Shown here piece by piece: positions 1 through 14,686 of a stretch of DNA of 64,000 nt (its first letter is position 1; the number at the start of each line of letters is the position of its first letter). The notes under the pieces were generated by a model. It made no database searches and was not told where the DNA came from. It saw only the letters and a program-made list of their open reading frames with translations. A program made the translations under genes and the position numbers. The DNA comes from Brienomyrus brachyistius (lineage: Eukaryota; Chordata; Actinopteri; Osteoglossiformes; Mormyridae), in NCBI RefSeq assembly GCF_023856365.1, contig NC_064548.1:13423142-13487141 (forward strand), in the 5' to 3' direction.

Positions 1-306
1 CTGCCCTGTCACTGGCAGCTGAGGTATGACCAGAGATGTAAGATGAATGACGATGACTATGCAAGAGCTGTTCATGTTTATGCTTAAAAGCTGAATTTAT
101 GCTCCTGAGCTCTACCCCTAAACTTCCTTTGTTCAATCTATGAATCAATAGAATATAAACAAGCAAAATCATTGGTATTTGTAATGCTGAAACACATCAT
201 GGATTTCAGGCAGTACACCGATGGTTCCCTTAAAAGGAGCTGAAGATGACTTCTAGCTAAATGCTTGTTTAAACTTGTGAAAAATGTAAAGGTATGAAGG
301 ACTCAC
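1..306 (-). other. intron of the collagen XXVIII-like gene
   Basis: The sequence starts with the GTGAGT donor that follows the VWA exon (minus strand, 306-301) and runs off the left edge. Nothing else is recognised in it. The other intron of this gene, 882-1392, also holds no recognisable element. Confidence 0.6.
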
Positions 307-1537
307 AATTTCCTTGATGACCTTCTCCACGATGCCAGCATCCTGCAGGTTGTGGACGAAGCTGGTTGCCGGGGAGCTGGCCAGCAGGCGCAGCTTGGCA
401 AGGTTAGTGGGCTCGTTGGCTGTGGGCGTGATGCCCACGGTGAATAGGCGTATGCCCTGGTTCTTGACGTCGGCGGTGGCCGAGAAAATGTCAGGGTTCC
501 TGGGATGGGTCACGCCGTCCGTCATCAGCACAGCCACCCTGACTCCGCCCAGGTTCGACTCCTCCAGGTAGATCTGGGTCATGTTGGTGATGGCGTAGGT
601 GGTGTAGGTACCGTGGCCAATGTAGGCGATGGGCATGATGTTGGCCTTGAAGTTCTCCGTGCCCCGCCACTGCTTGAAGGTCTGCTCGATGATCACATGA
701 CTGCTGTACTGTAGCAAGGACACCCTCCAGCTTAGGCTACGCCCAGTCTTGAGCCGGACGCCCGGAAGGCGGTCCACCACGTCCATGGCGAACCTCTTCT
801 CCTGCTCATGGTAACCCTTGGCGTTCTCGGAGCTGTCCAGCAGGAAAGTCAGCTCCAGGCTGCAGTCTTCATCTAAAATGGCTGAAAGGATTGGGGTGGA
901 TCATGTGCAACGGAGGAACACGTCAGATTCACCAAACACAGGCAACAGAAGCCAATCTTTTCAAAGACTGTAAGATCTTAAACCTGACTGCTCAATCACC
1001 ATAATTCATTCTTAAAGCTCATCTAAACATGGCTAAAAAATAAAAAAATATTAAATCACCTCTAAGCTCTTAAGTCTCATAATCACCTTAGCTGTTCCCT
1101 ACCCTCATGTATAACAACCATCAGTCAGCAAATCACTAAGCCAAGCATGAGCGATAAGAGCATAGATCTCATAAACACCGTAAGAAAGCACTTAGGTGTC
1201 CACGGACATCTGGAAAACAGATAACATGAAAGACCGACGGACTGAGACACGTTTATTCACTTTAACCGGATTGCTTGTGTCTTAATAGTTACCATGTTTT
1301 ACTTTTATAGCATCCACTTCAAAATTTATGATTGTTGGGTCTACAGCTTTGATGTTGCTTCGGGAAAGAAGCTCAAGTTGGAACCATCTTACCTTGTCCA
1401 TCGTGCTTTTGTATGGTATTGCTGGTCAGTGGCCTGTTCTTAAATTTCCTTCCTGCTACTTTCTCCTCATAGAAGTCCTGAGCCCAGATGCTTTGAAGTC
1501 CTGTCAGCAAGAGGAGACAGACCAAAGAGGAGCCCAT
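307..1537 (-). CDS. collagen XXVIII-like gene, first two coding exons (partial)
   Basis: Two exons can be read: 1537-1393 and 881-307. Exon 1 starts at an ATG (1537) and encodes a hydrophobic signal peptide (MGSSLVCLLLLTGLQSIWAQ) and a short basic stretch, ending at a GT donor. The phases join exactly to exon 2 (240 codons in all). Exon 2 is one von Willebrand factor A domain: a beta strand ending in FLLDSSEN (metal-site motif), the GHGTYTTYAI loop with the metal-site threonine, and LMTDGVTHPRNPD with the third metal-site aspartate. An NMT glycosylation sequon follows the loop. Exon 2 ends at GTGAGT; later exons, where a collagen triple helix is expected, lie left of the window. In the family this is a secreted extracellular-matrix protein with VWA domains flanking a collagen helix. 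Domain order and the YIGxGTY region recall COL28A1, but without the Gly-X-Y exons another VWA matrix protein is possible. The first metal motif reads DxSxN rather than DxSxS. Confidence 0.72.
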
Positions 1538-3320
1538 GGCTGCTCTTCCTACAGAGACAATGAGATAAGGTCTCAAGGCTTCTAATCCGACCCCTCAATC
1601 TATGCAGAAATGCCTGAATTGTCTTAGGAAGAATGGATAAGAGTTCAGTCACCATGAGGGTAGTGTTTCATCATGCCCCATATAAAAAAAAAAATGGCTA
1701 ATAATACGTTTATGTGCACATTCGTATACAAGCAGCTGTTGACACATCTTATTCGCCAAATCAGCCCCAGGACGCATCACTTTGGATCAGATGTGAAGGA
1801 CTCACCTCGGATAGCCCTCTGGAGTGTGCCAGGTATGGATCTCCTCAGGGTGAGTGCGAAGGGAAGGGTGCGTGGCAGGTAATGTGAGAGCAAAGAGGTG
1901 ATGCGCTGTAGCTACCTGCCCACGTGTGCGCCGTCCATCCCCAGGCAGTGCGCCTCTCTGTGCACCCCACCGCTCCACCGGCCCCCTTTTAAAGAGAGGT
2001 GGGACCACCAAACCCCCCACCCCCGACACCTCGGACATGCCCACACTAAAAAAAATATATGTGTTAGATCTGTGATGAGTGGGGAGAGAGGGGTGGGAGG
2101 TGGCTGTGATTGTGATTCTGTTGTGAGATTTTGTCTGAAAACTGCGGAAAAGACTTCAGACGGTTTGTGAATTTCTGAGGAAGGTTATTCCTCGTGAGCA
2201 CCGAACAAAAACAGACCCATAAAACCTACACTGTGGTGCCGATTTAATGAAGCAGGGAGGCTTTCTGCTCACTCTCTGCCCTCAGTGTCGTCAGCTGGCT
2301 TCTGCTGCGCCTCTTCTTTCCGAAGAAACGTTCGTCCGCGATGTGCCAGGGTTACTGTAGGAGTCACTGAGCAGGTTGATGTGAAGACAGGGCTTAGATT
2401 TTGGGACAACAAACCTTACTGATGCAAACGTAACATGTACTGCGATGCCTGTCTAAACAATTAAGCAATTGCTATACAAAGTAAAAAAATATATAATTAA
2501 TGTAATGTATTCGTATTTACAGAGACGTGTTTTTTTAAATCAGATTCAGTGGGTTCCCCTGGCTGCCAGGAGAGGCATTCCAGCTCCCCATGGTTGAACG
2601 TCCTGTGTGCCAGACACCGGAGGGAAAAAAGAGCCTGGATTCCTGTTAAGACCCAGACGGATGTTGCCAAGCTTCATGGTCGTGTCAGCTCACGCTCGCT
2701 CATTGTCTGCCGGACAAATCCCTCGAGCCTCCCCGCACTGCTAAGCACGCTCCTCTTCGCTTAGCTCGTCGGGGCCTGTAAGGAGCCCCAGAAACAGATG
2801 CGCGGAAGTCACCGGCACATCTGGACTGAGCTCATGGGACTGAGGAGTGGGTGCTGAGGAACTCGAGGACACATACGAGTCTGCGGCACGGGAGGAGCCT
2901 GGTAATGTTCCCTCAACATGAAGTGACAGAAATGAATCTCCCATAATGCCATGCACCTTGGTCACTTCCTCTTCCAATATCTGCCTTCTCAGTGAAAGCT
3001 AAGAGCCGTTACAATAAGGACTAAACGGCCACCTAAACAGCTTCTTTCTGCAGGCTACCGTCCTCCTAAATTAGGACCCATGTGTAGCACACTGGCACCT
3101 ACAGGACTGTTTCATATTTATTCATATTTCCAATATTCTTTTGCACACATCTCCAAGCTGTTTGCGCATGTTTGCTCTCACCAGTTTTTTAATCTGCATT
3201 TTTATAAAACATTTCGAACATCTTTATTTATATTCTAACTCTGTTTTCATGTTCCATGTATATCTGCCTTGTGTTTCTGTCCTGATTGTGTCATGGCACA
3301 GCATGCCTCAGGCAGAAAAA
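1538..3320. other. intergenic, 5' flank of the collagen-like gene
   Basis: This should hold the 5' UTR and promoter of the minus-strand collagen-like gene, but no clear TATA box or CpG island stands out. Short open frames around 1.8-2.0 kb and 2.55-2.98 kb show no known domain and no usable splice structure. Confidence 0.4.
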
Positions 3321-3329
3321 TCCTTAAAC

Positions 3330-3760
3330 AAAAAGGAATTATTAAGAAAACAAAACACAACAGGGAAGGCACAAAATAAAAGCCAAAAAGAACAGAATAA
3401 CATCGCAAAAGAACAGAATAACTACACAGTAACATCAGACAGTGACTGACCAGAGAACAGAGCAGGTGCAGGCAATTAAATACAAACAAAACTAACGAGA
3501 CAAAATGTAGAACAGGTGAGAATAAAAAACAAATTAACCACTCACAGAAAGCACAGGACAATGAGCAACAGGTGGAATCAAAAACACTAATTAACACTAA
3601 CGTAACAGACACTAAAACTAGGAAACAAACCTCAAACTAAGAATACAATGCAAGGACAACTAAAGCAGAACCAGAACCAGAACCAGAACAGAACAAAACA
3701 GAACATAAGCAGGACAAACGTAGGACATTAAAACTAAGATCGAAAATAACAAATACTGGG
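3330..3760. repeat. A-rich degenerate simple repeat
   Basis: The plus strand is strongly A-rich with recurring AACAGAATAAC and ACAAAA words, and holds a CAGAAC/CAGAAC tandem at about 3666-3698. The 121-codon open frame on the opposite strand results from this composition and is not a gene. Confidence 0.55.
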
Positions 3761-5187
3761 GAACAAAAAACATGAGGCTGTTCTTTAGCTAGCCTCGACC
3801 CATGACCACAGCCTTAAAGACACACACTCAACCCATACAGCTATGCAGCATTCCAGGGAGTGTAGAAAACACAGTTGGGCTAAAAGACAGAGGGTGACAG
3901 GGAGAAAACAGGATGGACAGAGACACCTGCTGGCTAAACGGGGAAGAGACACCAAGGGCAGGGCTGGACGGTCACAATGTATTCCTTTAACTTTTTGTTC
4001 GTGGTGAATAAAATGATTGTGATTCTGTATGAATATGACAGTGTTCCTGGCGGAATTGTTTTCTAGTAGAAGGTGAACCAACAGACCATAGCCTATGACC
4101 TGAATGCTGGTATTTCGTGCACGGGGCCTCCTTGTCCTGTGTTGACTAGCTGAGGAACCGGGAAACCCGTCATCAGCTGTGCTCCAGGTGACGGGCTCAC
4201 TTACCCAGAGCTCGTGGAGCTGTCTTACAAGAATGTCACCCTGACTTATGGCTCTGGGGTAAATGAGCATAAAGACCTCCCCCCCCCCCCCTTTTCAATG
4301 CCCAAAGGGGTTAGAAACAAACCTCGTGTACAAGCCGACTGATACACATTCCGGAAGTGGGAACGCCACAACTGGGCTTTCCTACAAAGTCCCACTGAGT
4401 GAGAATCCAGGTCTTGCCGATGGGGATGGGAATTGCTGCCTTTCTCCAACATTCTACGATAATTACAGCACAAAGAAACATACATTCACAGCAAACTCCT
4501 CAGCAGTTTAACAAATAAACCATTACTAAAACAGAATGTGGTTGCAAAGGCAATTTCTGCTTTAAATTTAAAGACGTAAAATATGACAAAACTTATTAAA
4601 GTGCACTATAATTTAACTAAAAACAGGGGTGTCAAACTTGGGGGGCTTCTGGCTTTGAGATCTTTGGAGACCTTTCATTTTTAGCTGAGATAATAGTAAT
4701 AATACTTCTACTAAGAACAACATCAATAATAATAATAATAATAATAATGTTTTATTTATATAGCACATTTCTCACACTCAGTGATGTTTTACTGCTTTGC
4801 AATACATGCAATCAAACACGAAAAAACATGAGAAAATATAAAGCGATGTATGATTAACCCACTTGGTAAAACCCCATGGTAAAGTTTGCTGACAATGGGG
4901 TACGGGAGTGAACTGGCAGGGGGGGCATGCACTATTAGTAATATTTATTGCTGCTGATTAGGGGAATTACGTGACATTGTTTTTTACTCTCTGTGGGAAA
5001 ACGATCAGTTAATCAGCAGGCCAAATTTAACAACAATTAAAAAACAGATTGAACCGGTACGAATATTGACACCGCTAATTAAAGAGTAAAATTAGACAAG
5101 GTTTCTGAATAGTCATTTTGTATTGGACTACAGGAACTTGAAGCTTATTACTATATATTTCATTAGATGTGATTAGAAAGAACATGG

Positions 5188-5260
<73 letters not shown>

Positions 5261-7138
5261 ACACTTAATAAAATGGTATTACTAATAAGCACTTTACCTA
5301 AAATCAAAATTTTCAGAAGTATCACCACAGTTACTGTACAAAACAAAGGTGACCACAAACGAATGTCAGAATGAATAGTTCAACACGTAGACTGAATAGG
5401 TGTAGTTGCTGGTTGTTTTTTGTTATGCGGCTGAGAATTTATACAACATAGTAAACCGTTGCCCCCCCCCAGCCCACCCCTACCTAAGTGGGGAGGGATC
5501 CCACCTGGATGTCGCTGTCTAGGACACACCTGCAAAGTCTGAGCCATGCTACTCCTGAAATTAGAAAACAATGGCTAGCAAAAGACCGGACCAGTTACAA
5601 AATGTACAGCTGAGACCCTCTGTGGCATCTGCTTCCTCTGTAAGGAAGTTTTTTAAGGTTAATTATGTGACTTTCTCAGGAATTTCCCCCAATATCTTTT
5701 ATATACCCTGTTATTTTCCTGTTATTTTCCTGTCATTTCACTTTCTTTAGAATGACGTCTCATTTTTAGTAACAGTTGTTAGTCTTAGTTGTTTAAAGTT
5801 GCAAGGGGTTTTATTTGTGAGAGAACAAACAAAATGTAAAGCTGTGTTTCACTTTATTTTGTATTATCTAAATAAAGAGACCCGACTTCCAAAGAAATAG
5901 TTTCTGGCTCTTGTTTTTAAACATAATTTAACAATTTCATATTTATATTAATAAAGCATTAAGAACTTCCAACACATATGACTTCAGGATGAATAGAGAT
6001 TGTTACTCAAATGCCAAATGATATTAGCCTCCTTCACATCTACACGTCGTTGCTACTCTCTACATGATGCTTAAAGGTTGTATCATTTACTGGCTGTGTG
6101 GTTTTTCTTTTTTTTATCTGGTGAAACCACAAATTATGAGTTTATAGGAGGCATTTTTCAAATAGCTAAATTCTGTGGAAAAATGTACATCATGCTTAAT
6201 GACCCTCTGTGGCATTTCGAGCTTCTGGAGCCGTTATCAGCAGATCTGTTAGCTGCACGAAACACGTAAGCTCTGTGGTCTGCACTTGCTCTGCACCCCG
6301 TCTGTCATTATTATAATTGCATTCCTAGACTGAAAATGCCATCTATTCATTACGGACATGTCATTTTCCTTGACTGTTAACAGACCGAGGAATTTGTCAG
6401 AATTTTTATTGTACGAGTGCAAGTCGAAAATCAGAAACGTTAAAATCGTGTAATTACGATTGTTGATTTCAGTCATTACTGCATTCCTGGTCTTAGAATT
6501 CTGCATTCCTAAACAATCAGATCGTTTTCTCTTTTTTTCCCCAAATATGCAGCTTGATTTACATGCGTATCCATACAGGGTAAAAACTCGCTCCCCTACT
6601 TTGCTGTTATGACTTGTTATTGCAATCTGCAACACAATCAAGATGCACCCTTAAAGGTCAACCCTACCATACCAATTACAGTTGTACTGGTCAATGTTCC
6701 CCCTGAAGACAGCGTGTACCAACACGACGGAAACTGATCCTGACAAGTGTTTTAGCTCCATAAAAATTACATTTTAAGGGATTATAATTCACTAGTTGAT
6801 TAATATTTGTGAGCTCTTAGTTTCAAAGGCAACGGTAAAGAGTTACAAGACTTTAGCTAATTCTTAACCTATAACCATCAGAGCAAACATCCTTTCAAGG
6901 ACTGCTGAATGCTATCACATCACATAATACATAAAATGCTTGTTTGCATGTTGATCACAGGAGTCCAAATTTGATGTTTGTTGTCAATATGCTTATGTCA
7001 TTATGTGGTACAAATTTACTTAACCTGACACTGGAACTTTTGCACTATTGCTAGAACAATATTTTTATGAATTAAATGTTTTATATTTAAATAAACAAAC
7101 CATCCCTCTTCATGTAATTAGTGTCTTTATTTAGCGGT
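3761..7138. other. intergenic with microsatellites, no gene seen
   Basis: A C-run lies at 4278-4291, an (AAT)n microsatellite at about 4726-4749 and an (ATCT)n array at 5186-5260. Sequence from about 4625 (CAGGGGTGTCAAACT) resembles the terminal part of a hAT-type MITE seen widely in fish, but the opposite end was not found. No exon with consistent splice sites was recognised. Confidence 0.45.
5186..5260. repeat. (ATCT)n microsatellite
   Basis: About 18 perfect ATCT units run without interruption. Confidence 0.97.
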
Positions 7139-7266
7139 ACAGTGCCCAGCGATGGGCTGGCCCCCCATCCTGGGTTATTCCCTGCCTCGTGCCCATTGCT
7201 TCCGGGATAGGCTCCGGACCCCCCGCGACCCAGTAGGATAAGCGGTTTGGAAAATGGATGGATGGA
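7139..7266 (+). mobile_element. 3' part of a tRNA-derived fish SINE
   Basis: This matches the 3' half of the full SINEs at 33263 and 43193 almost base for base. It contains the CGATGGGCTGGCC block, the GGGATAGGCTCCGGACC block, and the terminal AAGCGGTTTGGAAAATGGATGGATGGA tail. The tRNA-like head is absent, so the copy is 5'-truncated. Confidence 0.85.
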
Positions 7267-7917
7267 TTTAGTGGTAAACAGAACACAGAGGGATCAGAAT
7301 ATGATATTCATAAAGAGACATTTTTAATGAGCGTGAATAAATTTAGATTCATCCGAAGATGAAAAGCTTGGAAAGGCAGCAATAGTTAAGCTGGAAAATC
7401 ACATTCTCCAATGTTATTCTTGAATGACATAAATATAATAGGAATTTTCCAACTGATCTGCTCATGGCCACACCCAGTAAGACATCACTCTCATGAAAGC
7501 TGACACCTACCCAGAATGCAAAGCTGCCAAAGCCAGTATAATGCGCAGCATGTCCCCCAAACACAACCAACACAGGGTGATTTGTAAAAAGCCATGTAGT
7601 GTGATGCAGATAAGCGTGCTAGTCGTAAGTGTCAATGAAGGGCAGGCCGTAGATGCAGCAAACACCTATAGATCAGGCCCTGCCTGTGCACTCCCAGGTG
7701 TGCTCTGTAATAAACCTTCCCCTGACAGCTGGGGCTCTGACTGTGCTGGTGCACATATTTCAGCTACTTTAATTTCAGGATTCCGGAGCACTTTCACATG
7801 CAGCCCACTCCCCAAACCATAAAGCACTAGTGAAGATAATAATCAGCAGAGGTGCATGAATGAATGTCTGCTATCAAGCCACAGAGTATGTACCCCATTC
7901 ACTCTACACTCTCACTT
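7267..7917. other. intergenic, nothing recognised
   Basis: Open frames here have no recognisable domain, and no repeat signature was noticed. Confidence 0.4.
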
Positions 7918-8057
<140 letters not shown>

Positions 8058-10384
8058 ATTTTCCATACCTGCTTGTTTTATGCAGGTGTAACAGGGCTGT
8101 ATTTGATTCCACCTACCTGGAACCCCTAAGTGCAACATGCATTGTAGAGAGAGGACTGGCTGATACAATTGGTATACAATTGGGTAATATGTGGCAGGGT
8201 TTCGCCTGAATTTGTCTGATTTGGGACACGCCATATCAGCCTGTACAAGAGACAGAAATATTCTGTATAAATTATGATGAATATTGCGCTGCTGTTTCAG
8301 AATTAAAGACAGATTGGAGACTTGGATCATCCTTCGCACACAACACAAAGCAATTGCACGGGCAGTTGCTATTGTCCAAAATCTGCATTTCTACTCAAAG
8401 TTGTTATAACCCATTCTAGTGAAAAGCAGTTGTTGGGGGAAGAGTCTGATACTATACCTGTGATTTTGTGGCTTTCTCAGGAAAAAGACACACCAACCAT
8501 ATGAGTGAAATACTGCAGTGCCTTCCAGCGTGTACCCTAACTCTTTCATTTACTCACTATCCTACACTTCACATGTAAGCAATCCAGGCACCGAGAAGGC
8601 ATTGCCTACAGGAATATACGACCAGTTTCCCAAGCCTAACAGAAGAATTTTTTTCTCAAATTACATTAATCCTGAAGGCAAGATTTGCACAGAAGGAAAA
8701 CAGAGAACATTTCAAAGGAAGCCGGTGGGTATCATGCAGTGAAATATTTGATTACAATTAAACATTAGTGGTTTTTGTAAATATGCATTAAAACTGCCTT
8801 GTGCCCATAGCCACTGGGATAGGCTCCAGACCCCCTGCAATCCTGAATCGGATAAGCGGTTACAGAAAATGGATGGATGGATGGATGGGTGCATTAAAAC
8901 CTTAACAAGTACATTTTTAGAAATGGCAGTTTCATTAACGCCTGAATGTTTACTGCTTTTCATGGGGTGTCAGCATTAGCCCACAACAAACCACAGGATG
9001 TGCTGCATTTCACTCTCACTCAGGTCCTAATTGCTTTATTGTACTGAATGGTTTGAGAGTCACCCCCCCCCTGCTCATATCCTGAAGGCTTTTCCTCCCT
9101 AAAGCACCAGAGCTGGACACCCCTGTTTCACACTGTTAAGTCACTGATTAAGGGTCTAGTCAAGACAATCAAGAGCCGCGGTTTTACATTTTTTCTCTAG
9201 TCATTTTAGTTGGACATGCAAATATTCTGTTAAAAAACTAAAAAGCTGTGTTTATAAACTTTGGTAACACACAAACCATTCCGTATCCGTGGAATCTAAA
9301 TAGAACTATGCAACAAAAGATGCAATACCAGCTCTTTTCATCTTTTCACCAAAGAAACTGCTACACATGTTATCTCTGGTTATTCTGGTACAGCAGCACA
9401 AAGACATGAAATTAGGTGAATTCATTACTATATTGCCCATAGTGGGTGAGCCCTGTGATGGACAGGAATCTCAGTGGTTTTAGGGTTTTTTTCCTAACCC
9501 TCTGTGCCTGTGATCAGAAGGCTTTGGCAGAATAGTCATACGTCTGTGGGCCCTTATGCGAGGCCCTTAACCCCACGCTGTGGCCCCCACGCTGTGGCCC
9601 CCACGCTGTGGCCAAGCCTGCCCTCACCTACATATGTGTCACGAGCAGCAAGATGGGGTAGGCAAAAGGAGAATTTCCCTATGTGGGAATCACTAAAGTC
9701 TCAATATTATCATACTAATTCTGTTTAGTCATACTGACATACCACAACTGCCACAAAATTCCACCCTTAAAACACCACATTTACACCATATTCTAATATT
9801 ACTTTCTTGTGCAGCCACTTGCTTCAAGTACTAAAATATGGCAAATAAACATAATAAGCAGTTCCTGTATTTCATTCAGGCATTTTAGTCACTAAATAAA
9901 AACTGACTGACTGGAGAAGTGATTGAGGATGGATGGACGGAAAAAATAAGTGGTACACTTTTGTGAGGAAATGCTGCCCCCTATGCAGCTTTCTTGGTGC
10001 TACGTCAGCTGCTGTTTGGTAGTTACCCATTCGTCCATCCTCACTGCTTATTCCGCGCAAGGTTGTGTGGGATCTTGGAGCCCAGCTCAGGCAGCATGCA
10101 AAGCGGGAAGTAACTGAGCAGATCATTCTTTCACAGCTGTCTATTCCCGGCCAATTCATTTTAAAAATCCAACATAACAAAACTATAATTTTAGCAATTA
10201 AAATATATTCTACTATCAGAATAAAAACTCACTTTATTGCTAGTATGAACATACGTGGTCCAGTGCGAAACATGAAATACATAATATAACAAGACATGAA
10301 GGGGAACACTTCATAGAACAAATCTGAATTACCTCTAACATAGATTATTTTTACATTATTTTTAAAGGTTCATAAAGATAACCT
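8058..10384. other. intergenic with SINE tail and short tandem repeat
   Basis: A degenerate SINE 3' end lies at about 8797-8889 (GGGATAGGCTCC, AAGCGGTTACAGAAAATGGATGG). A tandem of about 15 bp (CCCACGCTGTGGCCC, three units) lies at about 9569-9613. Sequence ending at about 9126 (GCTGGACACCCCTG) looks like one end of a hAT-type MITE. No coding exon was recognised. Confidence 0.5.
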
Positions 10385-10419
10385 TTGTCTATTACAACAG
10401 TACCAAACATGAGTAGATT

Positions 10420-10615
10420 CAGGCTCGCAACTTCAAAACCCGGTACAAAACCCGCCCACAAACACCCCCACGTGGTACTAGAAGTCCGCGCATGCCCGAT
10501 GGAGAAACGTGCGTGTTTACGTCTTGACGTTTACACGCAGGCATACGTCGCCAATTCGGAAAAGTTATAAATTGCTGAGAAGCTCCGTCCCCTTCCACCT
10601 TCAGCCATTTTAACC
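10420..10615 (+). promoter_or_regulatory. atp5f1b promoter and 5' UTR
   Basis: A CpG-rich stretch precedes the atp5f1b start. It contains CGCGCATGCCC near 10486 (NRF-1-like; NRF-1 controls many respiratory-chain genes), TGACGTTT and TACGTC words (partial CRE-like sites), TATAAAT at 10566-10572, a pyrimidine-rich stretch at about 10588-10600 where transcription could start, and GCCATTTT (YY1-like, CCATNTT) just before the ATG. These are motif matches only; no start site is proven. Confidence 0.55.
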
Positions 10616-14326
<3,711 letters not shown>

Positions 14327-14453
14327 GTCTCTCAAAGAATTGGGTCATGATGAAGCTGACTGTGGAGGAGCACTTTTGTGAAATGTAAAATTTAAGTATG
14401 ATGTCCTGTCATCCTGAAAAGTTCTGATTTCATTTCCAGGAGAAAATGAAGCC

Positions 14454-14459
14454 ATTAAA
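14454..14459 (+). terminator. poly(A) signal of atp5f1b
   Basis: ATTAAA lies 128 bp after the stop codon, with T/G-rich sequence just downstream. It is the only canonical-type signal in the short gap before ccdc89. Confidence 0.7.
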
Positions 14460-14619
14460 ATCTGTCTTGTCGTAATAGTGTTTCTTCGTGGTCCATGACT
14501 TCTAATCTGATTTAAATCTTAGAAAAATATAAAAACATGATGTATTCTTGTTCTACCACCTCTGCAGAAACTATGGACACTTAACAAATGAAGGTTTATG
14601 TGAGCAGATCACAATGAAC

Positions 14620-14625
14620 TTTATT
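14620..14625 (-). terminator. poly(A) signal of ccdc89
   Basis: AATAAA on the minus strand lies 62 bp beyond the ccdc89 stop. The two convergent transcripts therefore have poly(A) signals only about 160 bp apart. Confidence 0.65.
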
Positions 14626-14686
14626 CAGGCATATGGCACTGACATGCAACTACCTACTACATTGATTGGGGAATGTCAGTCTGGTA

